From Thiopontia sp964415865 (lineage in GTDB: Bacteria > Pseudomonadota > Gammaproteobacteria > GCF-002020875), in contig CAYQBY010000004.1 in NCBI GenBank assembly GCA_964415865.1, forward strand, positions 9,892 through 73,891: DNA of 64,000 nt, written 5' to 3'. Made by a program: the position numbers and the translations under genes. Below, piece after piece: positions 54,574 to 61,634 of this stretch. The notes beneath the pieces were generated by a model, which saw nothing but the letters and a program-made list of their open reading frames with translations, searched no databases and was not told where the DNA came from. Numbering within the stretch: the stretch's first letter is position 1; every line of letters starts with the position of its first letter.

Positions 54574-55155
54574 TTAGTGAATGGTCTCGTTTAACGGTAA
54601 AGACCCCGTTGGTCTCTTCGCTGGATGACTACCCTCATACAGCAGCATGGTACCAATACGTACATGCTCAACCACCTGCAGAAAATCCATCTCATCCTCC
54701 TCGTCCCCGTGGTCATCCTCTCCCTCTATAAAGCTGGCACGAGATATCTCCATCAGGTCTCTCAGAAACTCCTGTTGCACCTCACTCTCTTGAAAATCCT
54801 CACTGGCGGATGCAATACCGTATCCATAGAGAAACCCTTCACACCATGCAGCCAGTGCCTCAGTACGCACAGCAAGAGGTTCTTCTTCTGGCAGAAATAA
54901 CTCAAACTGCCACTCGTCACCATTCAAATGTTTGACCACATTGGCAACCATCCCGGCAATCAAGGCAACATCCTCACGTGCCTGCAGATTAGCCTCATCA
55001 CGCTCTCCAACCACCTCCTTCAGCCAGCTAATCTCATCCTCTGCATGTCCAGACATAAGGCGACCACAGAAAGAGCCATGAAGCTCAGCACCATCCATTG
55101 TCAGAGATAATCGTCTCAACGCATCACTCACATCATCGTATTGAATCTTTTCCAT
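54574..55155 (-). CDS. ygfB: UPF0149 family protein YgfB
   Basis: The 193-residue acidic, helical protein matches UPF0149/YgfB. It has AWCEGFLYGYGIA (about 103-115) and the SEVQQEFLRDLMEIS region, and an acidic DDHGDEEDEMD run (about 145-155). In Pseudomonas aeruginosa a YgfB homologue modulates antibiotic resistance genes; whether that applies here is unknown. It is the first gene of the ygfB-pepP pair and is divergent from the zapA run. Confidence 0.9.
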   Translation of the reverse strand: MEKIQYDDVSDALRRLSLTMDGAELHGSFCGRLMSGHAEDEISWLKEVVGERDEANLQAREDVALIAGMVANVVKHLNGDEWQFELFLPEEEPLAVRTEALAAWCEGFLYGYGIASASEDFQESEVQQEFLRDLMEISRASFIEGEDDHGDEEDEMDFLQVVEHVRIGTMLLYEGSHPAKRPTGSLPLNETIH

Positions 55156-55236
55156 CCCCCCATTCTCTCAGAAACAGAGAACTGCGCAACTTTCACTATT
55201 GAAGATTTATGACTATCAATCTATAGTCGTCCCATT

Positions 55237-55491
55237 ATGGCCAAGAAAAAAACCACAAAAAAGAGTTCCGCCAGTGGACGCCAATGGCAACCAGAGATCA
55301 AAAATCTGGAGCACCGCATTGGTGAGCTGATTGGGTTTTGCAATACATTGCGCGAAGAGAACAGAGAACTGCGTGGAAAAATACAGGAAATCATCACAGA
55401 GCGAGATGAGCTGATAGAGAAAAATCAGATGACCATCAAGAGCGTGGAATCAGTCCTCTCATCCGTCCGCATCCTGGAGAAACAGTCATGA
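55237..55491 (+). CDS. TIGR02449-type small coiled-coil protein
   Basis: The 84-residue protein has a Lys/Ser-rich start and then one long coiled coil (about 20-82) with NLEHRIGELIGFCNTLREEN, typical of the TIGR02449 family found just upstream of zapA in gammaproteobacteria. By shape and place it may act with ZapA in Z-ring assembly, like ZapB, but this is an inference. Its TGA overlaps the zapA ATG (ATGA at 55488-55491). Confidence 0.88.
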   Translation: MAKKKTTKKSSASGRQWQPEIKNLEHRIGELIGFCNTLREENRELRGKIQEIITERDELIEKNQMTIKSVESVLSSVRILEKQS

Positions 55492-55802
55492 CACAAAGTT
55501 CACCAATAACTGTCAGCATCCTGCAAAAAGAGTACAAGATCTCTTGTCCTCCAGAGGAGCAGGATTCACTTATTGAATCTGCCTCAATCGTTGACAAGAA
55601 AATGCGCGAGATCAGAAAGCAGGGCAAGAGTGTTGGTCAGGACCGTATTGCCATAATGGCAGCCCTCAATATCGCCCATGATCTACTACATAATCGCTCT
55701 GATCATCAGCAAGGGGTTGGTGACGTGGCAGATGAACTGGTTCGCCTACGAGGCCAGGTGGAGGCTGCACTTCACCATGGCAAGCAATTAGAGCTTGAAT
55801 AA
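55488..55802 (+). CDS. zapA: Cell division protein ZapA
   Basis: ZapA bundles FtsZ filaments at the Z-ring. The 104-residue protein has the N-terminal beta domain (about 4-40; VSILQKEYKISCPPEEQ), the KKMREIRKQGKSVGQDRIAIMAALNIAHDL segment in parts and a C-terminal coiled coil. It overlaps the upstream coiled-coil gene by 4 nt and is followed by the 6S RNA gene, as in E. coli. Confidence 0.93.
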   Translation: MTQSSPITVSILQKEYKISCPPEEQDSLIESASIVDKKMREIRKQGKSVGQDRIAIMAALNIAHDLLHNRSDHQQGVGDVADELVRLRGQVEAALHHGKQLELE

Positions 55803-55839
55803 TCATCCACAAAGGTGTAGCTTATATACCTATAGATTT

Positions 55840-56030
55840 TGGTGTCTACTGTAGTATTCGATCATCGGGACTCGATCCTTGATCCTTAACTCACGACCCT
55901 GGGAGCTAATTTTATTAAAGGCGTGCGCAGGTCCGATTATCGGAAAGCCTAAACCTTTAGTTCAGGCTCCCCTCTTTGAACTCTCTGGTTCAGGGACGTT
56001 GACCCGACCGGTACATGCGGTAGACACCAC
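55840..56030 (+). ncRNA. ssrS: 6S RNA
   Basis: The interval between zapA and the 5-formyl-THF cyclo-ligase gene holds a roughly 190-nt RNA. Its ends pair (GGTGTCTACTG near 55841 with CGGTAGACACC near 56018-56028) into the closing stem. The central part shows 6S-type elements, including CTGGGAGCTAA and GGCTCCCCTCTTTGAA flanking an open bubble that mimics promoter DNA. A TATAGAT at 55831-55837 is a fitting -10 for a start near 55840. 6S RNA binds sigma70 RNA polymerase in stationary phase. Ends are good to a few nt. Confidence 0.88.
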
Positions 56031-56045
56031 CCTACACTCCTCTCC

Positions 56046-56633
56046 ATGAACACTACCGCTACTCTTCGCAATAAAATCCGCGAGATGAGACGTGCGCTCC
56101 CTGAATCTGTGCGTCATACCAACTCTGCGGAGCTCTTTGGCCACCTTATAAACCACCATGTTTTTCAACGCAGCAATCGAATCGCCGGATTTATTGCAAG
56201 TGACGGCGAACAGGATCCGGAACTAATTATCGATCGAGCCATTCATGATGGTAAAGAGTGTTTTCTACCTGTCTTGAACAGATTGCACGGCAACAGACTA
56301 TGGTTTGCTCCCCTCCATGAAGAGAGCGACCTGACTATCAATAAATACGGGATCCCGGAACCAGAAATATTCCCTCCGAAACCCACCCCAACCTGGACTC
56401 TTGATCTTGTATTGACCCCACTTGTTGCTTTTGATTCTGATGGAGGACGTATAGGAATGGGAGGCGGATATTATGACCGAACCTTCTCTCACCCAAAACG
56501 CTCAAGCAACAGCAAACGTCCATTTCTGCTTGGTATAGCTCACTCATTCCAGGAGATTAAATCAATAAAAAAAGAACCCTGGGATATTCCACTTGACGGT
56601 GTTGCGACAGAGAAAGAAGTTATTATCTTTTAA
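56046..56633 (+). CDS. ygfA: 5-formyltetrahydrofolate cyclo-ligase
   Basis: The enzyme turns 5-formyl-THF into 5,10-methenyl-THF with ATP. The 195-residue protein has an N-terminal RRALPESVRHTNSAEL segment (about 14-29) and the substrate/ATP motif GGRIGMGGGYYDRTF (about 135-149), and ends in DGVATEKEVIIF as family members do. It directly follows 6S RNA, the conserved ssrS-ygfA pairing in gammaproteobacteria. Its last codons form one arm of a 19-bp inverted repeat. Confidence 0.93.
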   Translation: MNTTATLRNKIREMRRALPESVRHTNSAELFGHLINHHVFQRSNRIAGFIASDGEQDPELIIDRAIHDGKECFLPVLNRLHGNRLWFAPLHEESDLTINKYGIPEPEIFPPKPTPTWTLDLVLTPLVAFDSDGGRIGMGGGYYDRTFSHPKRSSNSKRPFLLGIAHSFQEIKSIKKEPWDIPLDGVATEKEVIIF

Positions 56634-56668
56634 TCAGTTGTTAGTTATTAACTGATTAAAAGATAATA
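56621..56668. repeat. 19-bp perfect inverted repeat at the end of ygfA
   Basis: Bases 56621-56639 pair perfectly with 56650-56668 around a 10-nt loop. The left arm contains the ygfA stop codon. The stem is very AT-rich, so it may be an unusual terminator, an RNA 3'-end stabiliser or a protein-binding palindrome. The rest of 56669-56834 is AT-rich, with a TATAAT at 56769-56774 that could be the -10 of the next gene and a small hairpin near 56781-56802. Confidence 0.75.
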
Positions 56669-56834
56669 TAGTAATAATCAATTCTCAAATTAGAAACGGC
56701 TTATTTTATTTAGTTTATTATAAATAAAGAATATTGATTGCAATAACATTGCTTTATTATCTGAATAATATAATATCGCCGCAAGTCTGTTAATACAGGC
56801 TTATTTTCTTAACTACATAGAGAGGTTATTCGAT

Positions 56835-57056
56835 ATGTTTGATAGTGCATTTTCTACCATTGGTAGCGTTATACGTGGACTGACTGGATTGTTAATGTCA
56901 TTAATCGGGCTCGGCCTTTTAATCGAGGTTGTATTTGGTGCAGGGGCTCTTGGAATGCCCGGAGTTGTTGGGGGCATCGGTAACGTTGTATCCCAGTTCA
57001 GTGGAGTTAGCGGCTTAATTACACTGATTGTACTTGCAGCATTACTTAACAGATAA
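56835..57056 (+). CDS. Small two-helix membrane protein of unknown function
   Basis: The 73-residue protein has an N-terminal amphipathic piece, a long hydrophobic helix (about 14-36), a Gly-rich middle (GAGALGMPGVVGGIGN) and a second hydrophobic helix (about 58-72). An AGAGAGG (56820-56826) 8 nt upstream is a strong ribosome-binding site. The pattern IGN-x(3)-V after a Gly-rich turn, then a GL-rich closing helix, recurs in the next gene, so the two look like diverged tandem copies. No family is recognised. Confidence 0.72.
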   Translation: MFDSAFSTIGSVIRGLTGLLMSLIGLGLLIEVVFGAGALGMPGVVGGIGNVVSQFSGVSGLITLIVLAALLNR

Positions 57057-57071
57057 TCATCTTTAAGTAGA

Positions 57072-57095
57072 CCCCCCTCTTCGGAGGGGGTGTTA
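57072..57095 (+). terminator. UUCG-capped hairpin between the two small membrane protein genes
   Basis: CCCCCTC (57073-57079) pairs with GAGGGGG (57084-57090) around a TTCG tetraloop, giving a very stable stem 16 nt after the stop codon. Only a short T-poor tract follows (TGTTATAAA), so it may be a partial terminator or a 3'-end stabiliser that makes the first gene more expressed than the second. Confidence 0.7.
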
Positions 57096-57115
57096 TAAAT
57101 AAAAGGCCCGACATC

Positions 57116-57415
57116 ATGAATACTTCATCGATAAAAGAGACTATCAGCCGTGCGACATCATGGTTAAAAATTCTTACCGACTTTGGTGTCATGCTTATCA
57201 TCACCTTCATCATTATTGATATTCTGTTTCCAGGAACCACCGGGATTATTGGAAACCTTACAGAAATAGTTCAAACCGCAACCGGATCAACTACTGACAC
57301 CACAGCAACTGCCAAATCTGGTGCTGAAGTTATAACAAACAGTAATGGTGATCGTGGCCTGGTTGGGCTTGTCGCCCTATTACTGTTTCTATTTCTGCTT
57401 CGCAGAGACAAGTAG
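57116..57415 (+). CDS. Small two-helix membrane protein, likely paralogue of its neighbour
   Basis: The 99-residue protein has a charged amphipathic start (about 1-20), a hydrophobic helix (about 22-40) and FPGTTGIIGNLTEIVQ, which matches the Gly-rich IGN element of the gene before. A Thr/Ala-rich linker (about 56-80) follows, then a last helix GLVGLVALLLFLFLL with a basic end RRDK. The C-terminal helix plus arginines resembles a sorting or anchoring tail, but the full signature is absent. The ribosome-binding site is weak (AAGG). Function unknown. Confidence 0.68.
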   Translation: MNTSSIKETISRATSWLKILTDFGVMLIITFIIIDILFPGTTGIIGNLTEIVQTATGSTTDTTATAKSGAEVITNSNGDRGLVGLVALLLFLFLLRRDK

Positions 57416-57434
57416 ATATTTCAACCTGACTCAG

Positions 57435-58211
57435 TCAGGAACGATCAGACTCTTTCCGTAAAAAGAGTAACTTTCCATCATCTGAGCCATCCTCAGAGAA
57501 ACGGTATCCTGCTGCAGAAAACCCTTTCAACTGTTCCACTCGGTCCAGACGGTTACGAATAACAAAATCACACATCATCCCACGTGCCTTTTTGGCATAT
57601 ATGCTAATAATTTTATATTGACCGTTTTTCTCATCCTTGAAAACAGGGGTAACTACAGGGAAAGCCAGCATCCCATCAACCGACTTGAAGTACTCATTGG
57701 ATGCCAGATTAACAATCACCCCACCCGCCACCTCTGCATCACGATTTATCAACGAGAAACTCTTTCCGCGCCAAAAATCATATAAGTTTTCACCCTCGCT
57801 ATTTTTAAGTCTGGTACCCATCTCCAATCTGTGTGGTTGAATCATATCAAGAGGACGCAACACCCCATATAACCCTGAGAGAATCCTTAAATGTGCCTGA
57901 GCATAATCAAAGTCCCCCTGCTCAAAAGCTGTAGCAGCCATTCCAGCATACACATCCCCTCTAAAGGCAAGAATAGCCTGCTTGGATCTTTGTTCTGAGG
58001 TATCTGTTGTCCACTGCTTGTAGCGCTCAAAGTTCAAACGAGCAAGATTGTCGCTTAATTTCATTAGACTCTTCAGGTCACCCTCACTGCACTGCTTCAT
58101 GATTGAGGCAATATATTCTGCCTTCTCCATAAGTTCCGGGACTGAGGATCCTATATCTGGGGCCACCTCCTCAAACTCAAGTTTTTTGGCAGGAGAGATA
58201 AGGAGTAACAT
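57435..58211 (-). CDS. yaaA: Peroxide stress protein YaaA
   Basis: YaaA (DUF328) lowers free iron and limits DNA damage under hydrogen peroxide in E. coli and has a DNA-binding fold. The 258-residue protein starts MLLLISPAKKLEFE, the family hallmark, and has LAFRGDVYAGM (about 81-91), RILSGLYGVLRPLD (about 108-121) and FSAAGYRFSEDGSDDGKLLFLR near the end. Its ATG shares one base with the stop of the dsrS-like gene (TAATG at 58213-58209), so it is the last gene of the moxR-vwa-dsrS run. The gene is usually solitary. Confidence 0.94.
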   Translation of the reverse strand: MLLLISPAKKLEFEEVAPDIGSSVPELMEKAEYIASIMKQCSEGDLKSLMKLSDNLARLNFERYKQWTTDTSEQRSKQAILAFRGDVYAGMAATAFEQGDFDYAQAHLRILSGLYGVLRPLDMIQPHRLEMGTRLKNSEGENLYDFWRGKSFSLINRDAEVAGGVIVNLASNEYFKSVDGMLAFPVVTPVFKDEKNGQYKIISIYAKKARGMMCDFVIRNRLDRVEQLKGFSAAGYRFSEDGSDDGKLLFLRKESDRS

Positions 58212-59344
58212 TATTTCTGCAACTGCTCCAGATTGCCTCTTATCAGGTCAAACAGTGGAGTCAGCTTTTTTCTGATAGAACGTCCCACAGCACCGCTATG
58301 CAACACAAAGCTGAAGGCAACCTCTTCTCTCACACAGGAGAGCAATATAATGGCCTGCAACTTTTCTCGATATTCAGGATGGTGCCCCAGAAGCTCCGCA
58401 ACAGACTTTATCCTGCCATCCTCAATCCACCCCCTAATCTGCAGCTGACACATCTCCAATGATCTCTCTCTGGTGGCAGGTATACCAAGATTAGAAAAAA
58501 ACGCACCAATGGCATTCATCAGCACGTAAACTGAATCCTCATTTGCCACCTTATCCAGCAAATCTCTGGCCAATGCAATAAATGTCTGCCCCTCTGCAGA
58601 ACCAATTGTGATGATTGTTTTTGCAGCACTATTTCCCTTATCTGACAGCTCCTGACAAGCATCAATAAAACCCTTATACCCAGGATGTGGTGCAAGCTGA
58701 TCAGGCAGTGATAGTGGACGGGACTGTAGAAATGCCACCTGATAAACACCCTTTCCACGCTCCTGACTACGTCTCCATATCTGCTTGATCTGATCATCAT
58801 CAAGCAGTCCCTCTTGTAATAATAGAGAGAGAATCGAAAGCATCTCCTCTGTATCTGTAACAAATGCCAGATACTCCATTAAAAACTGAGAGATCTCCCT
58901 GCCCAGATCACTATGAACCACACAAGAGTGACGCAACAGGTGCAACCCCTGCTCTGCCTGTTGTGCTGTATTGGCAATAGCCCACCAGACGTTATGTGCC
59001 AGATCTATGGTCAGGCTCGAAGAGTTTGCTACTGCAACAACTGCCTCCGGCTCCCCCAACAGAAGAAACTCCCCAAGATGAATTCCTCCAGTCTGCCCCA
59101 TACGACTCCACCGTTTGATGTAGATGGGATAACCGCCATTGCCGCCTAATACCTGTTCTGACAACATCTCACGCACATGCTTCAGATATTGATCATTCGA
59201 ACAGTTGGGGGAGAGCGGAATTGATGCCTCACCATCAGGTGTCAGTGCATACATTGTCATACGAGATTCATCCAGACGGACTGCCTTTGGACTATTGTGC
59301 AGCATCACCTGGATACGCAACTGATCTTCACTTGATATTGACAT
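58211..59344 (-). CDS. dsrS: DsrS-like protein (sulfur-oxidiser accessory protein)
   Basis: The 377-residue soluble protein has no signal peptide or membrane segment. The region GGYPIYIKRWSRMGQ followed by LLLGEPEAVVAVANSSSLT and HNVWWAI (about 71-125) matches, from memory, the pattern of DsrS, the last protein of the dsr sulfur-oxidation cluster of Allochromatium. The remainder (about 150-377) is helical and could be a repeat-type scaffold. DsrS has no established biochemical role. Here it is coupled on both sides by 1-nt overlaps (TGATG with the VWA gene, TAATG with yaaA) and is not beside dsrAB. The family call is moderate. Confidence 0.62.
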   Translation of the reverse strand: MSISSEDQLRIQVMLHNSPKAVRLDESRMTMYALTPDGEASIPLSPNCSNDQYLKHVREMLSEQVLGGNGGYPIYIKRWSRMGQTGGIHLGEFLLLGEPEAVVAVANSSSLTIDLAHNVWWAIANTAQQAEQGLHLLRHSCVVHSDLGREISQFLMEYLAFVTDTEEMLSILSLLLQEGLLDDDQIKQIWRRSQERGKGVYQVAFLQSRPLSLPDQLAPHPGYKGFIDACQELSDKGNSAAKTIITIGSAEGQTFIALARDLLDKVANEDSVYVLMNAIGAFFSNLGIPATRERSLEMCQLQIRGWIEDGRIKSVAELLGHHPEYREKLQAIILLSCVREEVAFSFVLHSGAVGRSIRKKLTPLFDLIRGNLEQLQK

Positions 59345-60531
59345 CAGTTAAGCTGAACCCTCTGCCCCCATGGAACCTGCTGTCTCCCCTTTACCAGCCA
59401 TATTACCGGCATCTGCGGTGGATGGTTAGGAAACTGCCCCTCAGCATCAGTAAAGTAGAGCAAGATATCTGGCGGACTATCCTGCTTCTCAACCCAACGA
59501 AACACCGGATTGAAATTTGTCCCTCTTCCACCCTTGATCAAAGCTGAGTCTATCTCCATGGACTCCCATGGCTCAAATCTGATGGGCTTCCCCACAATCT
59601 CTTGATCACTCATCAGAAGCGTCACCCCGGCACGAATCTGCCCCTTAAGTCCATCCACCTCAGAGACAAACTCCTCAATCTCTCCACTATTAACTGATCC
59701 GCTTGTATCAATTGCGACAACAATATCAAGCTGACCACTTCTCAGTGAAGGAAAAATCGCCCCGCTTCCACGACGTGATGAAGGGCGAAGATAACTGTAA
59801 TCATCCCTCGCTTGTGCTGTCATGTAGTGAGACAACATCATCCTCCAAGGCAATCTGGGCTGAAGAAAGTGGTCAACCATCCTTGCCATTGCACCATTCA
59901 GCTTTCCTGCCTGCATGGCCTGCTGTGCCGCACCCGCCAGATGCTGCTGCCATTGGGTCTCCAGGGAGCTGCGTTCACTCTCACTGAGAGGAGGAGGACG
60001 ACCTGAACCACTCTCATCCTGATCTGAATCAGGTTGATCAGAATCACCTGATTCAGAATCAGAACTCTCTGACTCATCATCATGATCATCATATAGATGC
60101 TGGTCAACTGGTTCCCTCTCCTCATCCTCGTCCAGCATTGGATATATCTCCTCAGCCGTCATCCCATCAAAACTTTTCAGATACAAAACATCAGCTGGTG
60201 GCTCCATATCCTCACTAATCAGTATTGCGTTTATGGCAAAGTCACATGCCACATCCCATAGATGTCTGTTTCTATGCTGGCGGCGAGAGAAGTGGGATAG
60301 AGCACAGTGCAGAGCATCATGCGACAACATGAACTGCAGCTGCCCAGGTGTAAGTGATGAGATATAGTCGCGGTTATAATAGATGGCACGTGCATCCGTG
60401 GCAGTGGTCTTGCACCAGCTTGGATCCGCCTCAACCAGTGGCAGCCTGAGCACAAGCGCGCCCAAAAATGGGCGCTCCAGAATCAACCTGGTTCGTGCTG
60501 CACTTAATTTTGTCGCAACTACCTCACTCAT
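59344..60531 (-). CDS. VWA-like protein with a metallopeptidase-like N-terminal domain (DUF2201)
   Basis: The 395-residue protein starts at the ATG at 60531, which overlaps the moxR stop (ATGA). The longer open frame to 60567 lies inside moxR. The N-terminal domain has a zincin-like helix MLSHDALHCALSHFSRRQH. The family usually has HExxH, but here it is HDxxH (Asp72). An acidic linker rich in Asp, Ser and Glu (about 140-185) follows, then the VWA-like domain with the MIDAS motif AIDTSGSVNSGE and ILLYFTDAEGQFP. Such proteins work with MoxR ATPases as remodelling or metal-insertion chaperones. Confidence 0.87.
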   Translation of the reverse strand: MSEVVATKLSAARTRLILERPFLGALVLRLPLVEADPSWCKTTATDARAIYYNRDYISSLTPGQLQFMLSHDALHCALSHFSRRQHRNRHLWDVACDFAINAILISEDMEPPADVLYLKSFDGMTAEEIYPMLDEDEEREPVDQHLYDDHDDESESSDSESGDSDQPDSDQDESGSGRPPPLSESERSSLETQWQQHLAGAAQQAMQAGKLNGAMARMVDHFLQPRLPWRMMLSHYMTAQARDDYSYLRPSSRRGSGAIFPSLRSGQLDIVVAIDTSGSVNSGEIEEFVSEVDGLKGQIRAGVTLLMSDQEIVGKPIRFEPWESMEIDSALIKGGRGTNFNPVFRWVEKQDSPPDILLYFTDAEGQFPNHPPQMPVIWLVKGRQQVPWGQRVQLN

Positions 60532-61571
60532 TCGTAGAGCATCACATCGGCAATCGCTTTCGCCCACTCCCCAAATTGTGGCACTGCAAACAGCTTCTTT
60601 CCAATCGCACGATGGAGATCAGATACCAGCATTACCCCCATCTCACGCTGAGGGAAACGGTTGGCATAATCGAGAATATTGCCAAGCACACTATCTATCT
60701 CATCACTATCTTTTAACTTAATGGCACGACCAACCAGAGCTGTTGCAACTGCATACTGCAGATCAATCTCCTTGGGAACATCACTACCCTCCCCTGAAAC
60801 AATCATATCCAGATCAGGAAGGTTATGGAGGTTCTCAATAAATGCTGCCAACTCAATGCCTGCGGCATTTCCAACACACCCTTGCAGTGCACCTCTTAAC
60901 AACTCACTATTTAGATCAAACTTGTTAAGTGCACGATGGGCAAACTCCCAGGAACGTGGGGAGGGGAAAGCGACGGGGTTATGGGCAGGATCAAAATCAA
61001 ACAGTAGCTCTGGCCTAAAGCGAAGGAATGCAATCACTCTCTCGTCAATACCGCTTCTCCAGGCCCAACTTACCCAATCATCAAGATGTACATCCACCTC
61101 GTAGTGCGAGAATCGATTAGCCAACGGTGCCGGCATGGTGTAGGTAACCCCCCTATCCCCCTGACGATTGCCTGCAGCAAATATAGCCCAGCCATCTGGC
61201 ACTCTATACTCACCAAGCCTGCGGTCCAGAATAAGCTGATATGCGGCTGCAGATACTGTCGGTGGTGCAGAGGTTATCTCATCCAGAAATAGAATACCTC
61301 GATCCCCATGACGCGAAACATCAGGCAGCAGAGCAGGGATGGCCCACTCCACCAATCCATCTTTGTTAAATGGGATTCCTCGTAGATCACTCGGTTCCAT
61401 CTGCGAAAGGCGAATATCTACTACACGGCCATTTCCGCTCTCAGCCACCTGTGCCACCATCTGAGATTTACCAACACCGGGAGGCCCCCAGAGCATAACC
61501 GGTGTGTGGTGGCCAGAGTCGGCACTCTGATACTCACGCTCCAGAATGGAGAGCAACTGTACGGGTCTCAT
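60528..61571 (-). CDS. MoxR-family AAA+ ATPase
   Basis: The 347-residue protein has Walker A GPPGVGKSQMV (about 29-39), Walker B GILFLDEIT (about 92-100), sensor I region AIFAAGNRQGDRG (about 129-141) and an AAA lid with SPRSWEFAHRAL (about 203-214). MoxR ATPases pair with VWA proteins to remodel or mature client complexes, and the VWA partner gene overlaps this one by 4 nt. It heads a four-gene run. The 63-nt interval to ilvA holds a 12-bp inverted repeat. The client is unknown. Confidence 0.92.
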   Translation of the reverse strand: MRPVQLLSILEREYQSADSGHHTPVMLWGPPGVGKSQMVAQVAESGNGRVVDIRLSQMEPSDLRGIPFNKDGLVEWAIPALLPDVSRHGDRGILFLDEITSAPPTVSAAAYQLILDRRLGEYRVPDGWAIFAAGNRQGDRGVTYTMPAPLANRFSHYEVDVHLDDWVSWAWRSGIDERVIAFLRFRPELLFDFDPAHNPVAFPSPRSWEFAHRALNKFDLNSELLRGALQGCVGNAAGIELAAFIENLHNLPDLDMIVSGEGSDVPKEIDLQYAVATALVGRAIKLKDSDEIDSVLGNILDYANRFPQREMGVMLVSDLHRAIGKKLFAVPQFGEWAKAIADVMLYE

Positions 61572-61587
61572 CTAACTATTCTCACTG

Positions 61588-61623
61588 TTACTAAATTGGC
61601 AGAATATCATACCAATTTAGTAA
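61588..61623. repeat. 12-bp inverted repeat upstream of the moxR operon
   Basis: TTACTAAATTGG (61588-61599) pairs perfectly with CCAATTTAGTAA (61612-61623) around a 12-nt centre. It lies between the ilvA stop at 61635 and the moxR start at 61571, both on the minus strand. No T-run follows on the minus strand, so it is more likely an operator or a 5'-leader structure than a terminator. Confidence 0.6.
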
Positions 61624-61634
61624 GGCTTTATCGA

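Noticed and set aside
57116..57415. PEP-CTERM/LPXTG-like sorting tail on the second small membrane protein
   Set aside because: A last hydrophobic helix with arginines is present, but no PEP, LPXTG or GlyGly motif with a matching sorting enzyme is seen, and the N-terminus is not a signal peptide.
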